DNA of 64,000 nt from positions 1 to 64,000 of the forward strand of contig SCKN01000004.1 of assembly GCA_004124385.1 (NCBI GenBank), in the 5' to 3' direction. This DNA comes from Fidelibacterota bacterium (GTDB taxonomy: Bacteria > Fidelibacterota > Marinisomatia > Marinisomatales > TCS55). Shown here in pieces: positions 8,971 through 16,803 of this stretch (its first letter is position 1; each line of letters opens with the position of its first letter). The notes below the pieces were generated by a model. The model did no database searches, was not told where the DNA came from, and saw only the letters and a program-made list of their open reading frames with translations. Position numbers and translations under genes: made by a program.

Positions 8971-10356
8971 TTAATGGATTCCCTGTCCCATGGCATCCAA
9001 CGCTGCTTCCATAACCGCTTCCGATAACGTTGGGTGAGCATGAACAGTTGTGGCTATCTCATGCCAAGTGGATTCCAGTGCTTTGGCCATGCCCAATTCA
9101 GCAATCATTTCCGTCGCTTCTAAACCTATGATATGAGCACCGAGTAATTCACCATATTTATTATCAAATACAAGTTTGACAAATCCGGCTGTCGATCCTG
9201 TGGCCATGGCCTTTCCGCTCCCTTTAAAATCAAATTTTCCTACAATAACATCAAACCCATTTTCTTTTGCTGCTGATTCTGTTAAACCAATCGAAGCAAT
9301 TTGCGGTTGACAATATGTACAACTGGGAATATTTGAATAATCAACAGGTGTGGTATCGTGCCCGGCAGCATGTTCAGCGGTAACACGACCCTGAGCAGAA
9401 GCAACGTGAGCCAACCATGGCGGTCCTGTAACATCACCTATAGCATAAATATTGGGTACCGATGTCTGATTATACTCATTAATAGTAATTGCACCGCGAT
9501 CCGTAGCTACACCGACATCTTTGAGACCTAAATTTTCAATATTTCCTGTAACTCCAACAGCAACCAAAGCAATTTCACCTTCTAAAGTTTCTTCTTTACC
9601 TTTACGCTCCAAATGAACTTTGACTTTGGATTTAAGCACATCAATTTTTGAAACTTTTGTTTCGGTATAAATCTTGATTCCCGCTTTTTTGAAATTACGG
9701 GCTAATTCCTTGGAAACAGCTTCGTCCTCCACAGGAACAATACGGGGCATCATTTCGATAAGATGAACTTCCGTCCCGTATTCATTATAAAAATATGCAA
9801 ATTCAACACCAATCGCTCCTGATCCAATAATGATCAATATTTTAGGGATTTTTTTAAGAATCATTGCTTCCTTGGATGAAATAATTTGGTCGCCATCTAA
9901 TTCCATTCCAGGCAAAGAGCGGGATCTGGCTCCCGTAGCCAAAATGATTTTTTCAGCAGTAACCGTTTCCTTATTTTTTCCATTTATTACTTCAATGGTA
10001 GTGGCTGAAGTCAACTTTCCTGCTCCTTCATAATGGGTTATATTATTTTTTTTCATCAAAAATGCAATCCCCTTCGAGAGTTGATCTGCCACAGTTCGAC
10101 TTCTGGAAATGGAGGCAGAGAAGTCCACAGTATATTTAGGAATGTTCACACCATACGTATCGGCATTCTTGATATAATGCAGAACTTCAGCATTTTTGAG
10201 TAAAACTTTTGTAGGAATACACCCCCAATTCAGGCAGATGCCGCCTAAACGATCTTTATCAATTATGGCAACCTTTTTACCTAATTGCGCAGCTCGAATA
10301 GCGCCCACATATCCACCCGGGCCACCACCCAAAACTGCTATATCAAATTTTGCCAT
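8971..10356 (-). CDS. lpdA: Dihydrolipoyl dehydrogenase (E3)
   Basis: FAD flavoprotein that reoxidises dihydrolipoyl groups on E2 with NAD+. About 461 residues from the ATG at 10354-10356, chosen because MAKFDIAVLGGGPGGYVG is the normal N-terminus; 14 more codons are open upstream. Motifs: FAD-binding GGGPGGY, redox-active disulfide CLNWGCIPTK, NAD-binding GSGAIGVEFA, and the C-terminal HAHPTLSE with the catalytic His-Glu pair. First gene of the complex operon, directly after a frameshifted ABM-like gene. Confidence 0.97.
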   Translation of the reverse strand: MAKFDIAVLGGGPGGYVGAIRAAQLGKKVAIIDKDRLGGICLNWGCIPTKVLLKNAEVLHYIKNADTYGVNIPKYTVDFSASISRSRTVADQLSKGIAFLMKKNNITHYEGAGKLTSATTIEVINGKNKETVTAEKIILATGARSRSLPGMELDGDQIISSKEAMILKKIPKILIIIGSGAIGVEFAYFYNEYGTEVHLIEMMPRIVPVEDEAVSKELARNFKKAGIKIYTETKVSKIDVLKSKVKVHLERKGKEETLEGEIALVAVGVTGNIENLGLKDVGVATDRGAITINEYNQTSVPNIYAIGDVTGPPWLAHVASAQGRVTAEHAAGHDTTPVDYSNIPSCTYCQPQIASIGLTESAAKENGFDVIVGKFDFKGSGKAMATGSTAGFVKLVFDNKYGELLGAHIIGLEATEMIAELGMAKALESTWHEIATTVHAHPTLSEAVMEAALDAMGQGIH

Positions 10357-10378
10357 AATTATTTTTAACCTTTGCAAT

Positions 10379-10670
10379 TCATAAAAAATATTTTTCATAC
10401 CAGATGGCGCGCGCGTGTTTTTTAACTTTTTTATGTTTTTTATGATTACGCCATGCTTTTATTGACTCTTTATCTTTCCAATAAACGGTTGTGTTACCAA
10501 ATCCGTTTTCATTTCGAACTGATTCAACGCCCAGAAATCCGGGAATTTTTTGGGCTATCTCAACCATTTTTGCAGATGTTTCTTTATATTTCTTTCTATT
10601 CGTTCTTTGTATGCTGGGATGTAAAAATAACAGCATAATAGGTCGGTTTTGGTGTTTTTACTATTGCCAT
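10379..10670 (-). pseudogene. Frameshifted antibiotic-biosynthesis-monooxygenase (ABM)-like small protein
   Basis: The downstream frame contains the ABM-family core (KMVEIAQKIPGFLGVES, then VYWKDKESIKAWRNH and IWYEKYFL). The normal N-terminus of this family, here MAIVKTPKPTYYAVIFTSQH, lies in another frame starting at the ATG 10668-10670, one base after the folE stop. That frame ends at a TAG (10596-10598). A one-base insertion near 10595-10605 explains the break; dropping one base joins the two parts. Intact relatives are dimeric ferredoxin-like-fold proteins of about 100 residues. It is either a recent pseudogene or a sequencing error. An ATG at 10636 gives an 85-residue open frame, but that start looks artificial. 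Confidence 0.75.
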
Positions 10671-10671
10671 T

Positions 10672-11241
10672 TTAAAATTGCCTCATTCTGATTATACTTA
10701 AAAATTCAGCTCGTGTTTCTGCAGATTCACGGAACTGGCCCAACATAGCTGATGTTGTTGCAAAGCTGTTTTGCTTTTCCACGCCACGCATCTGCATGCA
10801 TAAATGCCGACCTTCCATCACTACTCCAACGCCAATTGGATCCAATATTTCTTTAAGTGTTTCCGCCACTTGACTTGTTAATCGTTCCTGCACTTGGAGT
10901 CGTTGTGAAAAAGCATCAATAATTCGAGGTATTTTTGAAAGACCAATAATCTTTTTATTTGGTAAATACCCCACATGACAGCGACCAAAAAAAGGTATCA
11001 TATGATGTTCGCACATACTAAAAAATTCTATATCCCGTACCACAACCATTTCACTGCAATCTTCTTCAAAAATAGCTTCATTGACTATACTATCAATTTT
11101 GGCTGAATATCCCTGTGAAAAGAATTCCCATGCTTTGGCGACACGTTGAGGTGTCTTGATTAAACCTTCTCTGGTGGGATCTTCACCAATTTCACTTATC
11201 AATGCCTTTGTTAATTCTTCCAGTTTTTTATTATGCTTCAT
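10672..11241 (-). CDS. folE: GTP cyclohydrolase I
   Basis: Converts GTP to 7,8-dihydroneopterin triphosphate, the entry to folate, tetrahydropterin and 7-deazapurine (queuosine) synthesis. 189 residues from the ATG at 11239-11241, which has an AAGGA ribosome-binding site 7 bases upstream; nine further upstream codons are open. Zinc and active-site motif [18 protein letters not shown] and the signature [20 protein letters not shown] are intact. The start overlaps the upstream transporter gene by 11 bases. Next to a queuosine-precursor transporter and a QueD-like gene, the likely outlet is a pterin or queuosine pathway. Confidence 0.97.
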   Translation of the reverse strand: MKHNKKLEELTKALISEIGEDPTREGLIKTPQRVAKAWEFFSQGYSAKIDSIVNEAIFEEDCSEMVVVRDIEFFSMCEHHMIPFFGRCHVGYLPNKKIIGLSKIPRIIDAFSQRLQVQERLTSQVAETLKEILDPIGVGVVMEGRHLCMQMRGVEKQNSFATTSAMLGQFRESAETRAEFLSIIRMRQF

Positions 11242-11911
11242 ATGAAATTCCTTCTTGATATGGTGCAATGTCGATCTTCCCTTTCAATAAATGGATTATA
11301 CCATAAATCACAGGTGTATCTAAAAGAGCCATTAGAACTTTAAATAAAAACCCATTTTCTAATAGGGACATGAAACGACTCCATTCGATAACACCGGCCA
11401 AACAAAGTAAAGATAATACAGCCGCAGTGTCTACAAACTGGCTGATAATTGTCGATCCATTATTTCTTAACCAGAGATGCTTTCCCTTTGTAAGACGTTT
11501 CCAAAAATGAAATAACCTTATATCAATTAATTGTGCAATTAAATACGCCACCATAGAAGCAAATACTGCAGGGCCAAAAAGTCCAAACACACGGCTAAAC
11601 GTTTCTGAATCAATAGGTGACCAACTAGTTTGTGGTAAGGCATCTGCTAACATAATCATTCCCATTACAAAAAATGAAGCAATCAGTCCTACGACAACTA
11701 CATGATTAGCCTTTTTTCTTCCATATAATTCTGATATTAAATCTGTAACTAAAAAAGTAACAGGGTACGGTAAAATACCAACAGAAATTTCAAATGTATA
11801 TATCCCGAAAGGAGACCAAGTAAAAAATTTCTGGAAAATGAGATTTGAACTCACAAGGGAAGCTATAAATATACCCGTTAATATGAGGTATAATCTGTTT
11901 TTGAAATCCAT
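11231..11911 (-). CDS. Queuosine precursor transporter (YhhQ/QPTR family)
   Basis: Integral inner-membrane protein of about 226 residues with some six hydrophobic segments. The family signature [20 protein letters not shown] and the later segment with DTAAV near [10 protein letters not shown] match YhhQ/VUT proteins that import preQ0/preQ1. The start was set at the ATG 11909-11911, which shares a base with the queD-like stop (TAATG). Placement between folE and a QueD-like gene supports a 7-deazapurine role, although having both import and synthesis genes is redundant. Confidence 0.9.
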   Translation of the reverse strand: MDFKNRLYLILTGIFIASLVSSNLIFQKFFTWSPFGIYTFEISVGILPYPVTFLVTDLISELYGRKKANHVVVVGLIASFFVMGMIMLADALPQTSWSPIDSETFSRVFGLFGPAVFASMVAYLIAQLIDIRLFHFWKRLTKGKHLWLRNNGSTIISQFVDTAAVLSLLCLAGVIEWSRFMSLLENGFLFKVLMALLDTPVIYGIIHLLKGKIDIAPYQEGISYEA

Positions 11912-12321
11912 TAACAGCAATCAGGTCCGTAATAATCTGTTTTTATTGTTGGAGTTTCAATTAAGCGAATACGATGAAGCGTACAATCAATTAGTTTTGA
12001 AGCGATCATTTCCCAAATAAAAACAACCATATTTTCAGTGGAAGGCTGTTTGTCTTTAAACCAAGGAATATCTTTTTCAATTTGAGAATGGTCCATTATA
12101 TCAAGAATATTATTTTTTACTATCTTCTTTAATTCAACCAAATCCACTATAAAACCGGTTTCAGGGTTAATTGATCCCTTCACAGTAACCTCTAATGTAT
12201 AATTATGCCCATGAATTTTCGCATCATCCCCAAAAACTTCTGTATTCTTTTCAGCTGTCCAATCTTCATGACCATACAGGTGTGCAGCGCAAAAATAAAA
12301 TAATTTTGTTAAATATTGCAT
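11911..12321 (-). CDS. queD: QueD/6-pyruvoyltetrahydropterin synthase-like protein lacking the catalytic Cys
   Basis: Member of the tunnelling-fold PTPS/QueD family, 136 residues. The zinc ligands His14 (CAAH), His37 and His39 (IHGHNY) are present, as are the Asp77-His78 pair (MDHSQ) and the STEN segment at 94-97. Relatives have a catalytic Cys shortly before the HGH motif (GKCxNPNGHGH or CGRLHGH). Here the segment is GDDAKIHGH with no Cys and a two-residue shortening. Cys11 is the only nearby cysteine. The reaction could be altered, as in PTPS-III proteins where Cys is replaced by Glu and dihydroneopterin triphosphate is diverted to folate. Product assignment is therefore uncertain. Confidence 0.8.
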   Translation of the reverse strand: MQYLTKLFYFCAAHLYGHEDWTAEKNTEVFGDDAKIHGHNYTLEVTVKGSINPETGFIVDLVELKKIVKNNILDIMDHSQIEKDIPWFKDKQPSTENMVVFIWEMIASKLIDCTLHRIRLIETPTIKTDYYGPDCC

Positions 12322-12394
12322 ATTTTTTAATTGTATGATACAAACATAATAACTCTTATAAATTAAATACTAATTATGGGCGTGCAAACGAGTA

Positions 12395-13042
12395 TTATTT
12401 ATTATTTACAGAGGGACACAGCGGGGATAATGTACACTCACTACATTGAGGTCTTCTGGCAATGCACACTGCCCTGCCATGATCAATAATCATATGGGTT
12501 AACTTGACCCAATCTTTTTTATCAAAAATATCCATTAATTCTAATTCAATTTTTTTAGGATCATTACATTTAGTAAAATTCAGCAAATTCATTATCCGAA
12601 TCATATGCGTATCAATCACAACTGATGGCTGATTATAGAATTCGCCTAAAATACAATTTGCTGTTTTACGGCCAACTCCCGGAAGTTTAATTAACTCTTC
12701 CATCGAATTAGGGACTAACCCTTTATACTCTTCTACAATACTTAAACTGGACCCCTGAATACTTTTTGCTTTCTGATTATAATATCCACAGGAATGAATA
12801 TCTCTCGATAGGGCGCTTATATTACTATAAGCAAAATCCGCTGGCTTTTTATATTTTAAGAAAAGGTCTTTTGTAACAATATTGACACGATGATCCGTGC
12901 ATTGTGCAGATAAAATCGTTGCCACCAAAAGTTCATGTGCGGATTTATAATTTAGGGAGCATTTTGAATTTGGATATTCTTTAAAAAGTATTTGAACAAT
13001 CTTTGCAGCGCGTTCAATTTTTTGAGATTTACTTTCACGCAT
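12395..13042 (-). CDS. nth: Endonuclease III
   Basis: DNA glycosylase/AP lyase that removes oxidised pyrimidines in base-excision repair. 215 residues. The helix-hairpin-helix LPGVGRKTANCIL holds the catalytic Lys, the catalytic Asp lies in VIDTHM, and the C-terminal 4Fe-4S cluster motif C-x6-C-x2-C-x5-C (CIARRPQCSECTLSPLC) is complete. Its start shares a base with the stop of the preceding small gene (TAATG). Confidence 0.97.
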   Translation of the reverse strand: MRESKSQKIERAAKIVQILFKEYPNSKCSLNYKSAHELLVATILSAQCTDHRVNIVTKDLFLKYKKPADFAYSNISALSRDIHSCGYYNQKAKSIQGSSLSIVEEYKGLVPNSMEELIKLPGVGRKTANCILGEFYNQPSVVIDTHMIRIMNLLNFTKCNDPKKIELELMDIFDKKDWVKLTHMIIDHGRAVCIARRPQCSECTLSPLCPSVNNK

Positions 13043-13371
13043 TATTTTTCAATAAATGTTTTAATATTTTTTACGAGTGAAGAGCGTGGTAAAATTACAC
13101 TACAACCGGCTGTTTTGAATTTTTCATGATGTTCTTTTAGCACTCTTTTCATATAACCCACAATACGAAGACCTTTTCGATCTGTTGCTATTTGATGTAT
13201 GAAAAACTCATTTCCTGTTTCATTGTTATCAAGATCAATAATTACCAATTTTGTATTTTCAGAAATATCTGTATTCTTTTCACAGAATTCAAAAGTGGAA
13301 TCCAATTCAGTTAATTTAGAAGACACTTTAGTTCCCAACTCAAAATCTTTAATAAATAAACCTACATTCAT
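13042..13371 (-). CDS. Small receiver-like protein of unknown function
   Basis: About 109 residues from the ATG 13369-13371, two bases after the DUF309 stop. The pattern of hydrophobic strands (NVGLFIK, KLVIIDLD, LRIVGYM, CSVILP) alternating with helices and ending in a helix resembles a degenerate response-regulator receiver domain. The Asp pair of LVIIDLD is in the right place for a phosphoacceptor region, but the acidic pocket and conserved Lys are not clear. No output domain. It is coupled to nth downstream. Function not recognised. Confidence 0.65.
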   Translation of the reverse strand: MNVGLFIKDFELGTKVSSKLTELDSTFEFCEKNTDISENTKLVIIDLDNNETGNEFFIHQIATDRKGLRIVGYMKRVLKEHHEKFKTAGCSVILPRSSLVKNIKTFIEK

Positions 13372-13373
13372 CG

Positions 13374-13739
13374 TTAAATCAACTCCGGGATTAAGTCCCA
13401 ATTAAATTCAGTGGTATTTTCCAACTTACCATATTCAATTTGAATTTTAAGTAAGTGCGTCTTTAACTTAGTTACATCAATGTTTCTTTGGACCCCTGAA
13501 AATTCATCAAATTTTTCCAGACATTTTCGCATTAATCCTTTAGCGCCATTAAGATTTTTATTTTGGAGATGAAAAAAACTCACTGACATTTGGATCAAGC
13601 CCTGAATAAATCGTCTGTCTTCAAAATGATAATCGGACCATAGATCTTCCCAATGTTCATGGGCATCAAAATATTTACCACTGTGGTAAGCTTCCATACC
13701 CCGTAAAAACAGATCTTCCATCCTTGCTTCATCATGCAC
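13374..13739 (-). CDS. DUF309 family protein
   Basis: Small all-helical protein, 121 residues. It carries the DUF309 signature: FDAHEHWEDLW near residue 25 followed by RRFIQGLIQMSVSFFHLQ, with conserved His, Glu, Trp and Arg that may form a metal or ligand site. The family's biochemical function is unknown. It overlaps the upstream metallo-beta-lactamase-fold gene by 8 bases, so it is co-translated. A second ATG six codons in could also be used. Confidence 0.85.
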   Translation of the reverse strand: MHDEARMEDLFLRGMEAYHSGKYFDAHEHWEDLWSDYHFEDRRFIQGLIQMSVSFFHLQNKNLNGAKGLMRKCLEKFDEFSGVQRNIDVTKLKTHLLKIQIEYGKLENTTEFNWDLIPELI

Positions 13740-14580
13740 TGATAATCACCGAATCTTTTAATCTATAATGTTTGCCATCGAATTGAACTGTTGCCGCTTG
13801 ATGAACGGGATCGTGTTCAAAAAAGATGATCCAGTCTTCATCCACAATCGTTGGCAAAATTTCACCCTTTTCCTGAACAGTCAGTGCCGGATGGATATCA
13901 TAGGCCATCACCCAGGGTAATGGAATGTGCGCCGCCATGGGGATGAGATCTGCCATATATATAAGTTTATTCGTTGAATCACCAATAATGGGATGCATCA
14001 AACCTATAGTGTGACCATAGGTTAAATGATTATCTATTTCAGGAAGAAATGACTCCTTACCATCAACAAAATGTATCATATTATTTTCTAACAAGACTGA
14101 CCAATCAGCACTCATAAAACTGCCTGCATCCTTTTCACTGGGTGAATTGGCCAAGTCCCAATTTTCTGTTTGGACCCAATACGTCGCATTTGGGAAAACG
14201 GGTTCAAGTTTACCATTTACAATTTTAGTATTTCCTCCTACATGATCAAAATGTAGGTGAGTACAATAAACATCAGTGATATCTTCAGGAGTAAATCCAT
14301 ATATACCTAGTGATCTTTCCAGGTTCAAATTTTCCAAATCTATCTTATAAATATCCTTGAATTTTTCCTGCCATTTTGAGCCATTACCAGTATCTATAAT
14401 AATTTTATTTTCTTCGCTAACTAAAAGAAGCGATCGCGTTACCATTTGTATTCGGTTTTTATCATCGGCTGGTACTTCTTTTTCCCATAATGGTTTAGGA
14501 ATAATCCCAAACATGGCGCCGCCATCAAGAGCAAATTCACTGGTTTCAATACTGTAGAGTTTATAGGGGCCGATTTGCAT
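13732..14580 (-). CDS. Metallo-beta-lactamase-fold hydrolase
   Basis: 282 residues from the ATG at 14578-14580; a TTG two codons upstream overlaps the preceding gene. The binuclear zinc motif HLHFDHVGG (HxHxDH) lies near residue 107. Further candidate ligands are the His in YGHTIG, the Asp in YMADLIP and the His in FFEHDP. This matches the lactonase/N-acyl hydrolase branch of the superfamily. Substrate unknown. No signal peptide, so cytoplasmic. Confidence 0.85.
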   Translation of the reverse strand: MQIGPYKLYSIETSEFALDGGAMFGIIPKPLWEKEVPADDKNRIQMVTRSLLLVSEENKIIIDTGNGSKWQEKFKDIYKIDLENLNLERSLGIYGFTPEDITDVYCTHLHFDHVGGNTKIVNGKLEPVFPNATYWVQTENWDLANSPSEKDAGSFMSADWSVLLENNMIHFVDGKESFLPEIDNHLTYGHTIGLMHPIIGDSTNKLIYMADLIPMAAHIPLPWVMAYDIHPALTVQEKGEILPTIVDEDWIIFFEHDPVHQAATVQFDGKHYRLKDSVIISA

Positions 14581-14582
14581 AA

Positions 14583-15530
14583 TCAATCAACTGTTAAATT
14601 AATACATTGTGCGATGCGAGAAAAAGATTCAGATGTCGCTTTTTTAACAAGACCACGTAATCCTTCCAGTTCGATAATTTTATTAACTGAAATATTAATG
14701 TCATTTTTATCGTAAATATTCTCTGCTAATTCAATGAAATATCTGCCGCCGTTTTTGGTATAATTATTTAATTCTTTAACATCCATTTCTGAATTTACAA
14801 TATGTTCATGTGTCCATTTTTCCAACCAGGATGAAATTAGCGTTTGGAAATGAAAAGTACGTACATAATCATCAGACCATAGTCTGTTCATTGACGAAAA
14901 TGTGGATACATTTCCTTGACTGCATTTATTCAAAAATGTGCTTATAAGATCTTGATATTTTGAAGATTTAAATTCTGTATGAAATTGTAAATTTGCCTTA
15001 AATATTTCATTAATCATTGACCTTGTATAGGCCCATAATAATTCTTTATCGTGATGGAATTGATAACTGCGCAGCCAGTGGTATGTAAATAAGCCCATTA
15101 CCTCAATATCATGAAGTGCCAACTCTGCCAGGCACTCCAGTATAGCTTCAGATTTATCTGAAGCCAGTAGTTGTTTGGCTGCTTCCAACTCAGCTTCTTC
15201 TTTAATACCGGACATAATTGCTGCTTCCACGTCTTCAACAAATACAGCCAGGCCGATCCCCTCTTTTATGACGTTTTTTATTATTTGATCATCTTTATCT
15301 CTATATGAAAATTGATTTATATATTTGTCAGATAAGTTTAAAAGTTTTATAGAGGGATTTTCCCTATCATCACCTATAATATTCTTAACAGCATTCACAA
15401 ACAATAGTGGATGTCTACTGGGATTGCCATCAAATTTGGATTTTACAGCTTTGGCTATTAGGGAATTAATTTTACTAATTAAATCCTGACCATCCCGTTG
15501 GAAGGATTTAGGAATTTTTGTGGATGGCAT
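14583..15530 (-). CDS. Hypothetical alpha-helical protein
   Basis: 315 residues, soluble, predicted mostly helical from amphipathic patterning, with no recognisable catalytic motif, signal peptide or membrane segment. Several conserved-looking Trp/His/Tyr clusters occur in the centre (FTYHWLRSYQFHHDKELLW, about residues 168-186). It ends 2 bases before the MBL-fold gene's ATG and probably belongs to the same unit as the MBL, DUF309 and nth genes. Function not recognised. Confidence 0.7.
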   Translation of the reverse strand: MPSTKIPKSFQRDGQDLISKINSLIAKAVKSKFDGNPSRHPLLFVNAVKNIIGDDRENPSIKLLNLSDKYINQFSYRDKDDQIIKNVIKEGIGLAVFVEDVEAAIMSGIKEEAELEAAKQLLASDKSEAILECLAELALHDIEVMGLFTYHWLRSYQFHHDKELLWAYTRSMINEIFKANLQFHTEFKSSKYQDLISTFLNKCSQGNVSTFSSMNRLWSDDYVRTFHFQTLISSWLEKWTHEHIVNSEMDVKELNNYTKNGGRYFIELAENIYDKNDINISVNKIIELEGLRGLVKKATSESFSRIAQCINLTVD

Positions 15531-15550
15531 ACATTATTATATAAAATGCG

Positions 15551-16246
15551 CTAGTCTTTGCCGGCAGATGGAGTCATATCAAGATTCATATAAACTCGAA
15601 ACGAAACACCCGTAAGACGGGAATATTCTGTAGGCAATCCAGACGCTGGATCCGTGTGGGGTGTATCACCATAACGCCTGTTAAGAGCCGCATCTTTTTT
15701 GACAGTGTCATTCCAATTGAAATCAAACAAATTGGTTATGGGCATAGAACTAAAATCATGATTATAGCCGATTTCATAACCCCATTTGTCATTGGGTTGG
15801 CCGCCGAGAAGAAAGCCAATTCGTGTACTCGTACCGCCGGTTATTCCTTTTGAAATATACATCATACGCAGGCCCCACCAAGAAATCGCCCCAGGAGTAT
15901 CATCTTTATTCATGCGCTGATTGAATTTGTAATACGTAAAATCAGTATTATAATTTGGGTTTAAGCTCCAAGCCAAATTCATCACATCCCACTTATTACC
16001 TTTTGCGTATAATATACGACTGTAATCAATGCCCGTACCATAGACAGCCGGTCCGAGTCGAAGTCCTATGTCGTCCTTGTTGGTTAACCCATACCGGTAC
16101 CAAAGGTAAGGAAATACGTTTTCAGCCGACCAACTCCAGCCGTAACGCTTTTCTCCTTTTTCCATGGGAGTTGTACTCACTGTGGGATGTGTAGCACAAC
16201 CACCCAACATAATTAAAGTAAAAATAATGAGCAGATGATGTTTCAT
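15551..16246 (-). CDS. Outer-membrane lipoprotein, possibly beta-rich
   Basis: 231 residues from the ATG at 16244-16246, which forms TGATG with the CBS-protein stop. Lipoprotein signal peptide with lipobox LGGC (Cys17). The mature part is rich in Trp, Tyr and Gly and has alternating short strands (for example DIGLRLGPAVYGTGIDYSR), suggesting a small beta-barrel or beta-sandwich. No family was recognised. Likely anchored in the outer membrane facing the periplasm. Confidence 0.75.
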   Translation of the reverse strand: MKHHLLIIFTLIMLGGCATHPTVSTTPMEKGEKRYGWSWSAENVFPYLWYRYGLTNKDDIGLRLGPAVYGTGIDYSRILYAKGNKWDVMNLAWSLNPNYNTDFTYYKFNQRMNKDDTPGAISWWGLRMMYISKGITGGTSTRIGFLLGGQPNDKWGYEIGYNHDFSSMPITNLFDFNWNDTVKKDAALNRRYGDTPHTDPASGLPTEYSRLTGVSFRVYMNLDMTPSAGKD

Positions 16247-16785
16247 CAACCGCCTTCGGGTCTGGTAAAACCTTTTCGCTGATGTATCGGCGGTAAATTA
16301 AGAATCTCATCCCCCAAGGAAGCCGCCACTTGCTGAACGATATCCACAAGGGAAACAACTCCGACAGATTTTTTATTGTCATCAACAATAGGGACATGTC
16401 GATATCCGCTGACCACCATCCTATTCAACGCATATGCAACTGCATCTTCCATTTTTAAATATTCTGGATTAGGTGTCATGAAATCATCCACAACTTCTTT
16501 TTTAAAATCCATGCCTTTGCCGGTAATCTTCAACAAAATATCCCGTTCGGTCATGATACCTGCTAATGTGTTGTCACGTTCAATTAGTAAACAACCTAGA
16601 GAGCGTTCCTGTAATTTTTGAATAGCATCACTTAAAGGCGTTCTGGCGTTTACTACAATAGGATTTGGTAAATCTAAACTGGATATTGGATCATCCAACG
16701 ATACGCCTTCTTCGATACCAGACGATGTATCATATTCCAACTCATCCATGCGTTTCATTTCATCATCAAATTGATTTTCCTGCAT
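16246..16785 (-). CDS. CBS-domain pair protein
   Basis: 179 residues, soluble. After a 45-residue acidic N-terminal tail there are two CBS domains: about 48-100 (RTPLSDAIQKL...GIMTERDIL) and about 110-165 (DAVAYALNRM...GVVSLVDIVQ). Such pairs bind adenine nucleotides or S-adenosylmethionine and usually regulate a partner. There is no fused effector domain, so it would act as a stand-alone sensor. GAGGT precedes the ATG by 6 bases. Coupled to the downstream lipoprotein gene. Confidence 0.88.
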   Translation of the reverse strand: MQENQFDDEMKRMDELEYDTSSGIEEGVSLDDPISSLDLPNPIVVNARTPLSDAIQKLQERSLGCLLIERDNTLAGIMTERDILLKITGKGMDFKKEVVDDFMTPNPEYLKMEDAVAYALNRMVVSGYRHVPIVDDNKKSVGVVSLVDIVQQVAASLGDEILNLPPIHQRKGFTRPEGG

Positions 16786-16803
16786 TTTTATACCTCGTAT
16801 TTA

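Noticed and set aside
10379-10636. Intact 85-codon gene starting at 10636
   Set aside because: It lacks the family N-terminus, which is encoded in another frame directly after folE; a frameshifted gene is the better reading.
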